Below are positions 35,412-43,092 of a DNA stretch of 64,000 nt, one piece after another. The DNA comes from Alistipes sp. (GTDB lineage Bacteria > Bacteroidota > Bacteroidia > Bacteroidales > Rikenellaceae), in NCBI GenBank assembly GCA_017536555.1, contig JAFXHE010000009.1, positions 55,118-119,117 on the forward strand, given 5' to 3'. The notes beneath the pieces are model-generated. The model searched no databases. It was not told the DNA's origin and worked only from the letters and a program-made list of their open reading frames with translations. The stretch's first letter is position 1. Every line of letters begins with the position of its first letter. A program made the position numbers and the translations under genes.

Positions 35412-36121
35412 TGGAGTATTACGATCCGATAGATCATACGTCAAGACGCTATGCCGCAGTGGTGACGGTTGTGCTAATGTCTTTGTTGGCACTCCTCGCC
35501 TCTGTTATCCGCGTAGAGGTGCATCCCACCGAGCGACTTGTGCCCCCCTTGGAGATACTCTTCGAGAGTGTTGATGAGGTTGAGGAGCCACAGCCCGAGG
35601 TTGTGCAGAGTGCACCTACGGATGTACGCCGCGACCGAGCACCAGCACACGTCGAGACCGCGACAAGGGAGAGCAGTGTGCAGACCTCGGGAGAGGCTGA
35701 AAAGACGCAGACGCTCAACCCCGCGGCACTCTTCAAGCCTACGGTGGGCAATAGTGCCGAGCGAGTGTCAGCAGGCAACAGACTTGCTCCCGATGGAGAC
35801 GAGGAGAGTAACCGTGGCGAGGGTGCGGGCTTCAATCTACAAGGTACCGACCAGCTCGATGCGGGACTTCAGGGACGTGGTCTGCGTGAGGGATTGCCCA
35901 AGCCGTCGACGACATTTAACTCGGCGGGAAAGGTCGTTGTATATGTCACTGTTGATAGCGATGGTAATGTCACCTCTGCCGAGGTGCGCCAGACGGGTAC
36001 TACGACACAAGACCCCACGCTGCGTAAGCTTGCGTTGGAGGCGGCGCGTAAGGCGAAGTTCCGTCCAAGTAGCCGTACTACGCAGGGTGGTACTATTACA
36101 TACGTCTTTACGTTGCAGTAG
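35411..36121 (+). CDS. tonB: TonB-like energy transducer
   Basis: 236 residues: cytoplasmic stub, one transmembrane helix (about 13-33, RYAAVVTVVLMSLLALLASVI), a proline/glutamate/serine-rich periplasmic linker (about 45-160) and a C-terminal TonB_C domain (about 165-236) with 'AGKVVVYVTVDSDGNVTSAEVRQTGTTTQDPTLRKLALEAARKAKFRP', the classic block. It would pass the energy from ExbB-ExbD to outer-membrane TonB-dependent transporters. Its ATG overlaps the exbD stop by one base. TolA-like use cannot be excluded. Confidence 0.9.
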   Translation: MEYYDPIDHTSRRYAAVVTVVLMSLLALLASVIRVEVHPTERLVPPLEILFESVDEVEEPQPEVVQSAPTDVRRDRAPAHVETATRESSVQTSGEAEKTQTLNPAALFKPTVGNSAERVSAGNRLAPDGDEESNRGEGAGFNLQGTDQLDAGLQGRGLREGLPKPSTTFNSAGKVVVYVTVDSDGNVTSAEVRQTGTTTQDPTLRKLALEAARKAKFRPSSRTTQGGTITYVFTLQ

Positions 36122-36124
36122 AGT

Positions 36125-36517
36125 ATGAAGATGCTGTTTAGATATATGCTCGCTTTGGCGGTGGGAGTGGTGTCGATATGTGGTGTGTCGGCAGATGCGC
36201 CTACGGCAGAGATAAGCTTTGCACGACAGGTTGTCGACCTTGGCGTGTTGTCGCACAGCGACGATAAGCAGGTAGTTGCTGTTGAGTATACCAATACGGG
36301 CGATGTGCCGTTGGTGGTGCTTGAGGTGCGTACTACGTGTAGTTGCACTACGGTAAAGTATGAGCGCAAAAAGCTGCTTCCGAAACAGAGTGCCTATCTG
36401 ACAATCGAGATGGATCCTTCAAAGGCACCTGTGGGAAACTTCTACCGCGTGTTACAGGTGGTGTCCACGGCGCAAACGAAGGTAAATAATATAACATTAA
36501 GGGCTGTAATACAATAA
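36125..36517 (+). CDS. Single-domain DUF1573 exported protein
   Basis: 130 residues with a signal peptide (MKMLFRYMLALAVGVVSICGVSADA). The rest is one DUF1573 domain: 'EISFARQVVDLGVLSHSDDKQVVAVEYTNTGDVPLVVLEVRTTCSCTTVKYERKKLLPKQSAYLTIEMDPSKAPVGNFYRVLQV', including the conserved T-C-S-C-T where the domain usually has sCGCt. Function unknown; the immunoglobulin-like fold and signal peptide suggest the periplasm or cell surface. It starts 3 bases after tonB and so may belong to the exb-tonB operon. A larger DUF1573 protein sits at 13385-14482. Confidence 0.8.
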   Translation: MKMLFRYMLALAVGVVSICGVSADAPTAEISFARQVVDLGVLSHSDDKQVVAVEYTNTGDVPLVVLEVRTTCSCTTVKYERKKLLPKQSAYLTIEMDPSKAPVGNFYRVLQVVSTAQTKVNNITLRAVIQ

Positions 36518-36530
36518 ATTATAAAATACT

Positions 36531-37199
36531 ATGAACGTAGCACGTTTGATATTTAATCCTATTCAGGAGAATACATACATCGTCTGGGACGAGAGCAAGG
36601 AGTGTGTGATTATTGATGCTGGTAACTTCTCGGCACGCGAGGATAGTATGCTTACCGAGTTTATCCAGAAACACGAGCTTAAGCCAGTTATGGCTGTGAA
36701 CACTCACGGTCACTTCGACCACGTTATGGGCGTTGGTTACCTCAAGGAGACCTATGGAGTGCAGTTTGCTTGCTCGCAGAAGGATGCATTCTTGGTTGAT
36801 AGTGCCGTGCAGAGTGGTATGATGTTTGGCGTGAAGTGCGCTCCTATGCCTGCAATTGATGTTGACCTTGCATCGGTAGGCGAGATAAAGTTTGGTAATA
36901 CCACATTACGCGTTATCGAGACCCCAGGTCATACCCCAGGACACGTGTCGCTATATGACGAGGCTACAAAGAGCCTCTTTACGGGCGATACACTCTTCCG
37001 CGAGAGCATCGGACGTACCGACTTGCCAGGTGGCGACTACTCGTGGATTATGCGCTCGATACTTGAGCAGATACTCCCGTTGGGCGATGATGTTACCATC
37101 TACCCAGGTCACGGCGAGAAGTCGGATATTGGTCACGAGACACTATATAACCCCTTTGTTACCGAGGTGTTGAATAACGAGGTTAACTATAAAGGCTAA
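36531..37199 (+). CDS. Metallo-beta-lactamase-fold hydrolase (glyoxalase II-like)
   Basis: 222 residues. The zinc motif H-x-H-x-D-H is present as NTHGHFDHVMG (about 59-69), with further ligands in 'ETPGHTPGHVSLYD' (about 128-141) and 'FTGDTLFRESIGRTDLPGGD' (about 147-166), and 'IYPGHGEKSDIGHE' near the end. This is the YcbL/GloB-like branch, which lacks the C-terminal substrate domain of true glyoxalase II and is found in many bacteria; the substrate may be a thioester such as S-lactoylglutathione-like compounds but is unproven. Last-but-one gene of the tonB-trmD stretch, 18 bases before trmD. Confidence 0.85.
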   Translation: MNVARLIFNPIQENTYIVWDESKECVIIDAGNFSAREDSMLTEFIQKHELKPVMAVNTHGHFDHVMGVGYLKETYGVQFACSQKDAFLVDSAVQSGMMFGVKCAPMPAIDVDLASVGEIKFGNTTLRVIETPGHTPGHVSLYDEATKSLFTGDTLFRESIGRTDLPGGDYSWIMRSILEQILPLGDDVTIYPGHGEKSDIGHETLYNPFVTEVLNNEVNYKG

Positions 37200-37217
37200 T
37201 CGAAAAATAGTTGCATT

Positions 37218-37904
37218 ATGCGAATAGATATTATTACGGTTGTTCCCGAGCTGTTGTCATCGCCGCTCAACGAGTCAATACTCAAGCGTGCGCAAGAGTC
37301 GGGGCACGCCGAGATATATGTACATAACCTGCGCGACTATACCGATGATAAGCGTCGCACGGTTGACGACTATCCGTTTGGTGGCGAGGCGGGTATGGTG
37401 ATGAAGATTGAGCCTGTGTATCGCTGTATCGAGAAGCTTAAGTCGGAGCGCGACTACGACGAGATTATATACACCTCGCCCGATGGTATCACATATAACC
37501 AGCACGAGGCAAATCGTCTGTCGCTGATGAAGAACATCATCATCCTGTGCGGACACTATAAGGGTATAGATTACCGCATCCGCGAGCACCTTATAACACG
37601 CGAGATATCTATTGGTGACTATGTGCTTACGGGAGGCGAACTTGCTGCGTGTGTTATCGCCGACTCTGTTGTGCGTATCATCCCTGGTGCTATTGGCGAC
37701 GAGGCATCGGCACTTACCGACTGCTTTCAGGATAACCTGCTCGCGCCACCTGTATATACACGCCCTGCCGAGTTTAATGGCTGGCGAGTGCCCGATGTCT
37801 TGCTGTCGGGAAACTTCGCCGAGATAGAGCGGTGGCAGGATGAGCAGGCGTGGAGTCGTACAAAGAGCCTACGTCCCGATCTATTGGAGGGCGTTGAGAG
37901 GTAG
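37218..37904 (+). CDS. trmD: tRNA (guanine-N1-)-methyltransferase
   Basis: TrmD methylates G37 of tRNAs with a purine at 36, preventing frameshifts. 228 residues (usual 225-260). Knot-fold SAM site '[33 protein letters not shown]' (about 129-161) and N-terminal '[29 protein letters not shown]', with '[18 protein letters not shown]' (about 53-70), are the standard TrmD blocks. Not next to rpsP/rimM/rplS here, unlike in many bacteria. Ends with a perfect terminator hairpin. Confidence 0.96.
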   Translation: MRIDIITVVPELLSSPLNESILKRAQESGHAEIYVHNLRDYTDDKRRTVDDYPFGGEAGMVMKIEPVYRCIEKLKSERDYDEIIYTSPDGITYNQHEANRLSLMKNIIILCGHYKGIDYRIREHLITREISIGDYVLTGGELAACVIADSVVRIIPGAIGDEASALTDCFQDNLLAPPVYTRPAEFNGWRVPDVLLSGNFAEIERWQDEQAWSRTKSLRPDLLEGVER

Positions 37905-37947
37905 CTCTGCGAGGCTCGTAGCGTGATACTATATATTATATAAGTAT

Positions 37948-37977
37948 AGCACCCGATGGCATTAGTTGTCGGGTGCT
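37948..37977 (+). terminator. Terminator between trmD and the hendecad-repeat gene
   Basis: Perfect 9-bp stem AGCACCCGA (37948-37956) with TCGGGTGCT (37969-37977), followed by ACTTATTT on the plus strand. It lies between convergent genes and probably serves both. Confidence 0.7.
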
Positions 37978-37999
37978 ACTTATTTGGTCGTTTATGTTG

Positions 38000-38236
38000 C
38001 TACCTCTTCTTAATCTTGTCGTACTCCTCCATTAGGCTCTTGCCCATATACACTGCGGTATCCTCCACTGATTTGTAAGCCTCGACAGTGGCACTCTCAA
38101 CAGCCTTGTAGCCGCTAACCACACCATTCTCTATTGCCTTGTAGCTGTTTACAACGGCATTCTCAATGTTTACGTAGGTCTTAACTGCACCCTGCACAAT
38201 CTGCTCCTTAATCTCCTTTTTGTTCTGCTCTGACAT
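38000..38236 (-). CDS. Small amphipathic protein made of 11-residue repeats
   Basis: 78 residues. From about 23 to 66 four 11-residue units repeat: NIENAVVNSYK, AIENGVVSGYK, AVESATVEAYK, SVEDTAVYMGK, pattern [AS][IV]E...V..YK. This hendecad period gives a long alpha helix with one apolar face, as in LEA-like or apolipoprotein-like membrane-associating helices. No signal peptide, no cysteine. It has its own good promoter (38275-38304) and a shared terminator, so it is expressed as a gene of its own. Stress or membrane-surface roles are plausible but unproven; I do not recognise a named family. Confidence 0.75.
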   Translation of the reverse strand: MSEQNKKEIKEQIVQGAVKTYVNIENAVVNSYKAIENGVVSGYKAVESATVEAYKSVEDTAVYMGKSLMEEYDKIKKR

Positions 38237-38274
38237 AGTCCGTTAATTATAATGTTCGTATTATTTTCTCGGTG

Positions 38275-38304
38275 CAAAGGTAGTGCGATAGATTTCGCGA
38301 CAAA
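38275..38304 (-). promoter_or_regulatory. Promoter of the hendecad-repeat gene
   Basis: Minus strand: TTTG (38301-38304), 18-base spacer, TACCTTTG (38275-38282), 39 bases before the start codon. Confidence 0.75.
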
Positions 38305-38346
38305 AGAGCGCATATTCCTAAAAGTTGGACTGATATACCTTTTTAT

Positions 38347-38378
38347 CTTGCATAGTTAGCATAAAACATATACTTTTG
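38347..38378 (+). promoter_or_regulatory. Promoter of the AraC-type regulator
   Basis: CTTG (38347-38350), 20-base spacer, TACTTTTG (38371-38378). A TTG start at 38376 would lie inside this box, which supports the downstream ATG at 38418 as the true start. Confidence 0.6.
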
Positions 38379-38417
38379 TTGACTGATAAGGCAATAATAT
38401 ATAGTTTAGCTACGCCT

Positions 38418-39305
38418 ATGAGTGCTTCAATAACAGATGTTATGCGTGACTTTGTGAGCGATGGTCACTTGGCAACAATATATAGTATGGGCGATGACTT
38501 TACCATCATCGACAACCCGACCTTTGCGGTGCTACCCAACCACCCTTATCGTAGCCCGCTTGTCGTAGCTGTCTACTGTCGTGCGGGACACGGCACGGGT
38601 AGAGTAAATGCTCGTACCTTCCATCTTGAGCCACATAGCTTTATGATTATTCTGCCTGGTCAGATAACCGAGCTTGTTGACTTGAGTGCAGATTTTAGCG
38701 CGATATATGTGCTTATGTCTGACGAGTTTGTTGAGAGCCTCTCTATTGGCAATAGCTTTTCGCTGCGCAATACCGTTGTCGAGCAGCCCTGCATAGCCCT
38801 TACTGATCGCGCCTATGCCGCCCTTGAGAGCTACCTTACTATGTGTTGCAACCTTATCCCCGTGGAGAGCAACCCGCACCGTATGGAGATTTTACGACTT
38901 ATCACGCACGCCTTCTTCCTCGGCTTGGGCTACTTTATGCACGACACAGGTAAGAGTGTCACGATGAACCACGCCGAGCAGCTCTCCGAGCAATTTATAC
39001 AGCTCGTCGAGCAGAACTATCGACTGCACCGCGCTCCAGCATACTATGCCGACGCTCTATGTCTTACGCCGAAGTACCTGTCGGCGGTTGTGCGCCGTAT
39101 AACGGGACACAGCGTCTTGGAGTGGATAGAGAGGTATGTGACGCTCGATGCCATAACGCAGCTAACATCGACCAACCGTACCATTAAGCAGATTGCCTAT
39201 GACCTTAACTTTCCGTCGCAGTCCTTCTTTGGTAAGTACTTTTCGCGTATTGTGGGGATGTCGCCTACGGAGTATCGCAAGAAACAGCGCGCTGGTCTTT
39301 TATAA
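38418..39305 (+). CDS. AraC-family transcriptional regulator
   Basis: 295 residues from the ATG at 38418. The N-terminal part (about 20-165) is a cupin-like sensor domain ('GHGTGRVNARTFHLEPHSFMIILPGQITELV'). The C-terminal 95 residues hold the double helix-turn-helix of the AraC/XylS family: 'APAYYADALCLTPKYLSAVVRRITGHSVLEWIERY' and 'RTIKQIAYDLNFPSQSFFGKYFSRIVGMSPTEYRK'. The effector and targets are unknown; neighbours (the hendecad gene divergent, lpxB downstream) are only candidates. The open frame extends to a TTG at 38376 that overlaps the -7 box, so the ATG is preferred. Confidence 0.88.
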   Translation: MSASITDVMRDFVSDGHLATIYSMGDDFTIIDNPTFAVLPNHPYRSPLVVAVYCRAGHGTGRVNARTFHLEPHSFMIILPGQITELVDLSADFSAIYVLMSDEFVESLSIGNSFSLRNTVVEQPCIALTDRAYAALESYLTMCCNLIPVESNPHRMEILRLITHAFFLGLGYFMHDTGKSVTMNHAEQLSEQFIQLVEQNYRLHRAPAYYADALCLTPKYLSAVVRRITGHSVLEWIERYVTLDAITQLTSTNRTIKQIAYDLNFPSQSFFGKYFSRIVGMSPTEYRKKQRAGLL

Positions 39306-39317
39306 TTGAGGTTGTTG

Positions 39318-39348
39318 TTTTATAATTTAATATTAAGCGTTATCTTTG
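39318..39348 (+). promoter_or_regulatory. Putative promoter of lpxB
   Basis: TATCTTTG at 39341-39348 is an exact -7 box 16 bases before the lpxB start. At 19 bases upstream the -33 position reads TTTT (39318-39321). Confidence 0.5.
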
Positions 39349-39364
39349 TATAAAAATAGCGGCT

Positions 39365-40492
39365 ATGAGATACTATGTTATATCTGGAGAGCCTTCGGGC
39401 GACCTTCACGGTGGTAAACTTATGAGGGGCATCGTGGCAGAGGATGGTGAGGCGCAGTTCCGTTTCTGCGGTGGCGACTGTATGGCAGCAGTGGGAGGTA
39501 AAGAGGGTATGCTCTATCACTATACAGAGATGTCCTTTTTTGGCTTCGTGCAGGTGGCGATGAACCTACGTACTATCTTCGGACAGATAGATAGGGTAAA
39601 GGCTGATATCGAGGTGTTTAACCCCGATGTGATAATACTTATCGACTATCCTGCCTTCAACCTACGTATAGCCAAGTGGGCAAAGAGGCGAGGTATAAAG
39701 GTGTACTACTATATAGCCCCCAAGGTGTGGGCGTGGAAGGAGCGCAGAGTGAAGGCTTTGCGTAAGTACGTAGATAGGCTATATACCATCTTTCCGTTTG
39801 AGACGGAGTACTTCCGTAGTAAGGGCATCGAACCAGTGTTTTGTGGCAATCCGCTTGTCGATGATATTGTTGAGCGTCGTCGCAACTTGCCCGAGCGTGA
39901 GGTATTTTTACGCGAGAACAACCTCGACGAAAGACCTATCGTGGCTCTACTGGCAGGTAGCCGTATCTCGGAGATTAGAGCCAATCTCCCCGATATGGTG
40001 GCACTTGCGCGCTGTTTCCCAGAGTGTCAGTTTGTTGTGACTGCCGTTAAGTGGATTGATAGGAGCATCTATGATAGGTATCTCGCAGGCTCCGATGTTA
40101 GGTATGTGTGTGATCGTACGCAGCAGACTCTTGCTATGTCGGAGGCGGCAGTTGTAACATCGGGAACAGCGACTCTTGAAACAGCTCTTATGGGCATTCC
40201 CGAGGTGGTGTTGTACCACGTGCCGTGGCTATATGAGAAGCTCAAGCCCTATTTCTTGAGTATACCCTACATCTCGCTTGTTAACATCAACCTTGGACGT
40301 GAGGCTGTAAGAGAGATTGTGCGCTCCAAGTTCAATATTGACGAGGCGCGCGAGGAGCTTGCCGCTATACTCCCCGAGGGCGCGAAGCGTGAGCGTATGA
40401 TGCGCGATTTTGAGGAGCTACGAGAGATGATTGGTGGCGAGGGGGCGAGCCACAGATTTGCAAAAGATATGGTTAAATCCTTGAAACGATGA
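39365..40492 (+). CDS. lpxB: Lipid-A-disaccharide synthase
   Basis: LpxB joins lipid X with UDP-2,3-diacylglucosamine to make the lipid A disaccharide at the inner membrane. 375 residues (usual 370-390). It begins 'MRYYVISGEPSGDLHGGKLMRGI' (G-E-x-S-G-D), has 'VILIDYPAFNLRIAKWAKRRGIKVYYYIAPKVWAWKERRVKALRKYVDRLYTIFPFE' (the hallmark APQ/KVWAW block, about 90-146), and 'AAVVTSGTATLETALMGIPEVVLYHV' (about 261-286). A neighbouring FAH-fold gene overlaps its stop by ATGA, implying translational coupling. Confidence 0.97.
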   Translation: MRYYVISGEPSGDLHGGKLMRGIVAEDGEAQFRFCGGDCMAAVGGKEGMLYHYTEMSFFGFVQVAMNLRTIFGQIDRVKADIEVFNPDVIILIDYPAFNLRIAKWAKRRGIKVYYYIAPKVWAWKERRVKALRKYVDRLYTIFPFETEYFRSKGIEPVFCGNPLVDDIVERRRNLPEREVFLRENNLDERPIVALLAGSRISEIRANLPDMVALARCFPECQFVVTAVKWIDRSIYDRYLAGSDVRYVCDRTQQTLAMSEAAVVTSGTATLETALMGIPEVVLYHVPWLYEKLKPYFLSIPYISLVNINLGREAVREIVRSKFNIDEAREELAAILPEGAKRERMMRDFEELREMIGGEGASHRFAKDMVKSLKR

Positions 40493-41064
40493 AACTTATA
40501 ACAATTATAAATAATTATACTGATGCGGGCAGTGTGCCGCAGTTTTACCTTAAGGCAGATACCGCACTGTTGCGTAATAACGATGCCTTCTATATCCCTG
40601 ATGCACTTGGTCGTGTTGTTGCCGAGCCGCATATTGTATTGCGCGTGTCGCGTCTTGCCAAGTGTATAGGCGAGCGTTTTGCGCCGCGATGTATAGATGC
40701 TGTTATGGGAGGAGTGACCTTCACGGCAGTCGATGTATTGAGTGAGGCGCAGAAGGCGGGACTGCCGTGGGATGCTGCGGTGGGCTTTGACCACTCATCG
40801 GCATTGTCGCTCGATGCGCTGTCGCGTGATGCGCTGCTTGGTGGTGCGACGTTCTATATCAATGGCAGCAAGTGCTGCGAGTTGTCGCTTGCAGATATGC
40901 GATTTACACCCGATAGGGTAGTTAGCCACCTGTCAGAGGCTATGACATTGCGTATAGGCGATCTTATCTACCTGGGTGCGCCCACTCGCTTTGATGTCAA
41001 GGCTGGCGATAACTATAAGCTCGTGATTGGCGATAAAACACTTCTTAATTTCGATATCAAATAA
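40489..41064 (+). CDS. Fumarylacetoacetate hydrolase-fold protein
   Basis: 191 residues matching the FAH / 2-keto-4-pentenoate hydratase fold: 'FYIPDALGRVVAEPHIVLRVSRLAKCI' (about 35-61), 'VMGGVTFTAVDVLSEAQKAGLPWDAAVGFDHSSALS' (about 72-107) and 'GDLIYLGAPTRFDVKAGDNYKLVIGDK' (about 157-183). FAH enzymes bind Mg2+ through E-x-E plus an Asp; here the first motif reads E-P-H, so the second acidic ligand is replaced by His, while the Asp of 'AVDV' is kept. Activity may therefore differ or be lost. Shorter than most FAH enzymes (about 200-280). Coupled to lpxB by ATGA overlap; the reason is unclear. Confidence 0.75.
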   Translation: MKLITIINNYTDAGSVPQFYLKADTALLRNNDAFYIPDALGRVVAEPHIVLRVSRLAKCIGERFAPRCIDAVMGGVTFTAVDVLSEAQKAGLPWDAAVGFDHSSALSLDALSRDALLGGATFYINGSKCCELSLADMRFTPDRVVSHLSEAMTLRIGDLIYLGAPTRFDVKAGDNYKLVIGDKTLLNFDIK

Positions 41065-41066
41065 GC

Positions 41067-41085
41067 CCGTAAAGAGCCTTTACGG
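41067..41085 (+). terminator. Hairpin after the lpxB-FAH pair
   Basis: CCGTAAA (41067-41073) pairs with TTTACGG (41079-41085), 5-base loop; no T run follows, so termination is uncertain. Confidence 0.4.
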
Positions 41086-41172
41086 TATGTTGCTTCGTCT
41101 GATATTGCATAAAACTCTGCAAGAGTGCTGATATATTTTTAAAAATTGGAGATAATTATCAAAAATTTTTAT

Positions 41173-41180
41173 TATATTTG
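41173..41180 (+). promoter_or_regulatory. -7 box of the ROK-family gene
   Basis: TATATTTG (41173-41180), 28 bases before the ATG at 41208. The -33 region has only a distant ATTG (41145-41148). A TTG start at 41178 would lie inside this box. Confidence 0.5.
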
Positions 41181-41207
41181 CATAACAAATTAAATTTTGC
41201 AACAGAA

Positions 41208-42437
41208 ATGACATCACTGGCGAAGTTTTTTAATATCGATGAGAGTGAGAGCCTAAAGGGTATCACTCACAAAAATAATATACTTAAGCGAAATATTATC
41301 GCCTATATGGCACTCAATGGCGAGTCTACGCTATCGGAGCTTACGCGTGAGCTACACATCAGCGTGCCTACGATGACAAAACTTGTTCAGGAGCTCGTCG
41401 ACGACCATATAGTCAACGATTTGGGTAAGGTGGAGACTCCAGGTGGTCGCCGCCCCAATGTCTTTGGGTTGGCTAACTCGGCGATATATTTTGCAGGTAT
41501 CAATGTGGGTCGTGACCATATGACCTACGTAATCACCGACCTGCAGAACAATGTTATCAGCGAGCGCGTAGATAATAACTTCGAGCTTGTTGACCGCCCG
41601 CAGTGCTTGGAGCGTATCTGCCAAAATATCGAGGCATTTGTTGCCGACTGTGGTGTTGACCGCGAGAAGCTGTTGGGTGTTGGCGTGTCGATGGTTGGTC
41701 GCGTAAACCCCGATACAGGTCGTTCATATAAGTACTTCACGTCGAGCGAGGAGTCGTTGCGCGATATCATATCTTCGCGCATTGGTATCCGTGTTCTTTT
41801 GGAGAATGATACGCGTGCACGCTGCTATGCCGAGTACACTACGGGTAAATCGAAGAGCGAGAGTAATGTCCTCTACCTGCATATGGGACGAGGTGTGGCT
41901 ATCGGTATTGTGATTGATGGTAAGCTCTACTATGGTAAGAATGGCTTTGCAGGCGAATTTGGTCATATCCCCTTCTTTGATAATGAGATTATCTGCGCTT
42001 GTGGCAAGAAGGGCTGTTTGGAGACCGAGGTGTCGGGTATAGCCATCGAAAATAAGATTGTAAGCCTTATCAAGAGTGGTGTGAATACGCGTCTGCGTGA
42101 GAGGTATGACGAGGGACACCCCATACATATCAACGACATTATTGCTGCCGCTCGCAATGACGACAACCTCTCGATTGAGCTTATTGAGGAGGCGGGCGAG
42201 AAGGTGGGAAAGGCGGTTGCCTTCCTTATAAACACCTTTAACCCAGAGACTGTAATTGTGGGAGGTAACCTTGCGCAGGCTGGCGAGTACCTTATGTTGC
42301 CGCTTAAGTCCTCGACAAATAAATATTCGCTCAACCTTGTCTATAAAGATACAAAGTTCCGTGTGTCGAAGATGTCGGATAGCGCAAATGCTTGGGGCGT
42401 GGCAATGCTTATACGTAACAAGATTATCGGCTTGTAG
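41208..42437 (+). CDS. ROK-family transcriptional regulator / sugar kinase (NagC-like)
   Basis: 409 residues from the ATG at 41208. The N-terminus has a winged helix-turn-helix ('NGESTLSELTRELHISVPTMTKLVQELVDDHIVNDLGKVETPGGRRPNVFGL', about 40-93) before a ROK domain: 'YFAGINVGRDHMTYVITD' replaces the usual D-x-G-x-T phosphate motif with G-R-D-H-M, 'GLRGAGEFGH'-like 'GFAGEFGHIPFF', and the zinc motif C-A-C-G-K-K-G-C-L-E (about 275-284). This layout is that of NagC/Mlc/XylR-type repressors responding to a sugar or amino sugar; the altered phosphate loop argues against kinase activity. Upstream of a GNAT gene 2 bases away. Confidence 0.85.
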   Translation: MTSLAKFFNIDESESLKGITHKNNILKRNIIAYMALNGESTLSELTRELHISVPTMTKLVQELVDDHIVNDLGKVETPGGRRPNVFGLANSAIYFAGINVGRDHMTYVITDLQNNVISERVDNNFELVDRPQCLERICQNIEAFVADCGVDREKLLGVGVSMVGRVNPDTGRSYKYFTSSEESLRDIISSRIGIRVLLENDTRARCYAEYTTGKSKSESNVLYLHMGRGVAIGIVIDGKLYYGKNGFAGEFGHIPFFDNEIICACGKKGCLETEVSGIAIENKIVSLIKSGVNTRLRERYDEGHPIHINDIIAAARNDDNLSIELIEEAGEKVGKAVAFLINTFNPETVIVGGNLAQAGEYLMLPLKSSTNKYSLNLVYKDTKFRVSKMSDSANAWGVAMLIRNKIIGL

Positions 42438-42439
42438 TT

Positions 42440-42973
42440 ATGCTTATCGAGGCTTCGAAGTGTCTGTTGCGTGCCATTGAGCCTGTTGATGTCGAGCTAA
42501 TGTATTGTTGGGAGAATGATACAGAGCTGTGGCGCGTTAGTGGTACAACGGCTCCGTTGTCGCGCGAGAGGCTTACGCGTTTTGTCGAGGAGCAGAGCTA
42601 TGACATATACGCAACGCGTCAGATGCGCCTGATTATCGAGAGCCGTGACGCAGATATGGCGGGAGTTGCTGTGGGTGCTGTCGACATCTTTGATTTTGAC
42701 CCGCAACATCTGCGTTTTGGTATAGGTATACTTGTGTATGCCCCCGAGATGCGCCGCCAGGGCTATGCACGTGCTGCTGTGGAGGCGGTATTGCGCTACG
42801 GGCGTGAGGTGCTGGGTGTTGTGCAGGTGTGGGCATCTGTTTCGGAGGATAACCTGCCGAGCATAGCCCTATTTGAGGGCTGTGGTTTTCAGCGTGCAGG
42901 TGTGCGTCGCAGGTGGCTGCGCACAGCAGATGGATATAAGGATCAGATAGAGTATCAATATATCTTTGAGTAG
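42440..42973 (+). CDS. GNAT N-acetyltransferase (RimJ/RimL-like)
   Basis: 177 residues starting 2 bases after the ROK gene. Acetyl-CoA loop 'GILVYAPEMRRQGYARAAVEAVLRYGREVLGVVQVWASVSEDNLPSIALFEGCGFQRAG' (about 93-152) has the R-x-x-G-x-A signature and the downstream 'N..S..l.e..GF' element of RimJ/RimL-type enzymes. The substrate could be a protein N-terminus, a metabolite or an antibiotic; nothing here decides. It shares a transcript with the ROK regulator and ends with a hairpin terminator overlapping the fabD promoter. Confidence 0.85.
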   Translation: MLIEASKCLLRAIEPVDVELMYCWENDTELWRVSGTTAPLSRERLTRFVEEQSYDIYATRQMRLIIESRDADMAGVAVGAVDIFDFDPQHLRFGIGILVYAPEMRRQGYARAAVEAVLRYGREVLGVVQVWASVSEDNLPSIALFEGCGFQRAGVRRRWLRTADGYKDQIEYQYIFE

Positions 42974-42990
42974 TATATTTGGTTGATAAG

Positions 42991-43014
42991 CGTGGCGTGA
43001 AGATGCCACGTTTT
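42991..43014 (+). terminator. Terminator of the ROK-GNAT unit
   Basis: CGTGGC (42991-42996) pairs with GCCACG (43005-43010), followed by TTTT (43011-43014). The T run overlaps the -33 box of the fabD promoter. Confidence 0.65.
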
Positions 43015-43042
43015 GCCATTTCGGAAATAATATGTACCTTTG
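43012..43042 (+). promoter_or_regulatory. Promoter of fabD
   Basis: TTTG (43012-43015), 19-base spacer, TACCTTTG (43035-43042), 50 bases before the start codon. Exact consensus match. Confidence 0.85.
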
Positions 43043-43092
43043 GCACATATTTTAGTGATTAATAATGGGCTTATGCCCTAAATAAAGAGATT

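Noticed and set aside
38376-38417. TTG start of the AraC-type regulator
   Set aside because: The codon lies inside the -7 box; the ATG at 38418 is in frame and downstream of the expected transcription start.
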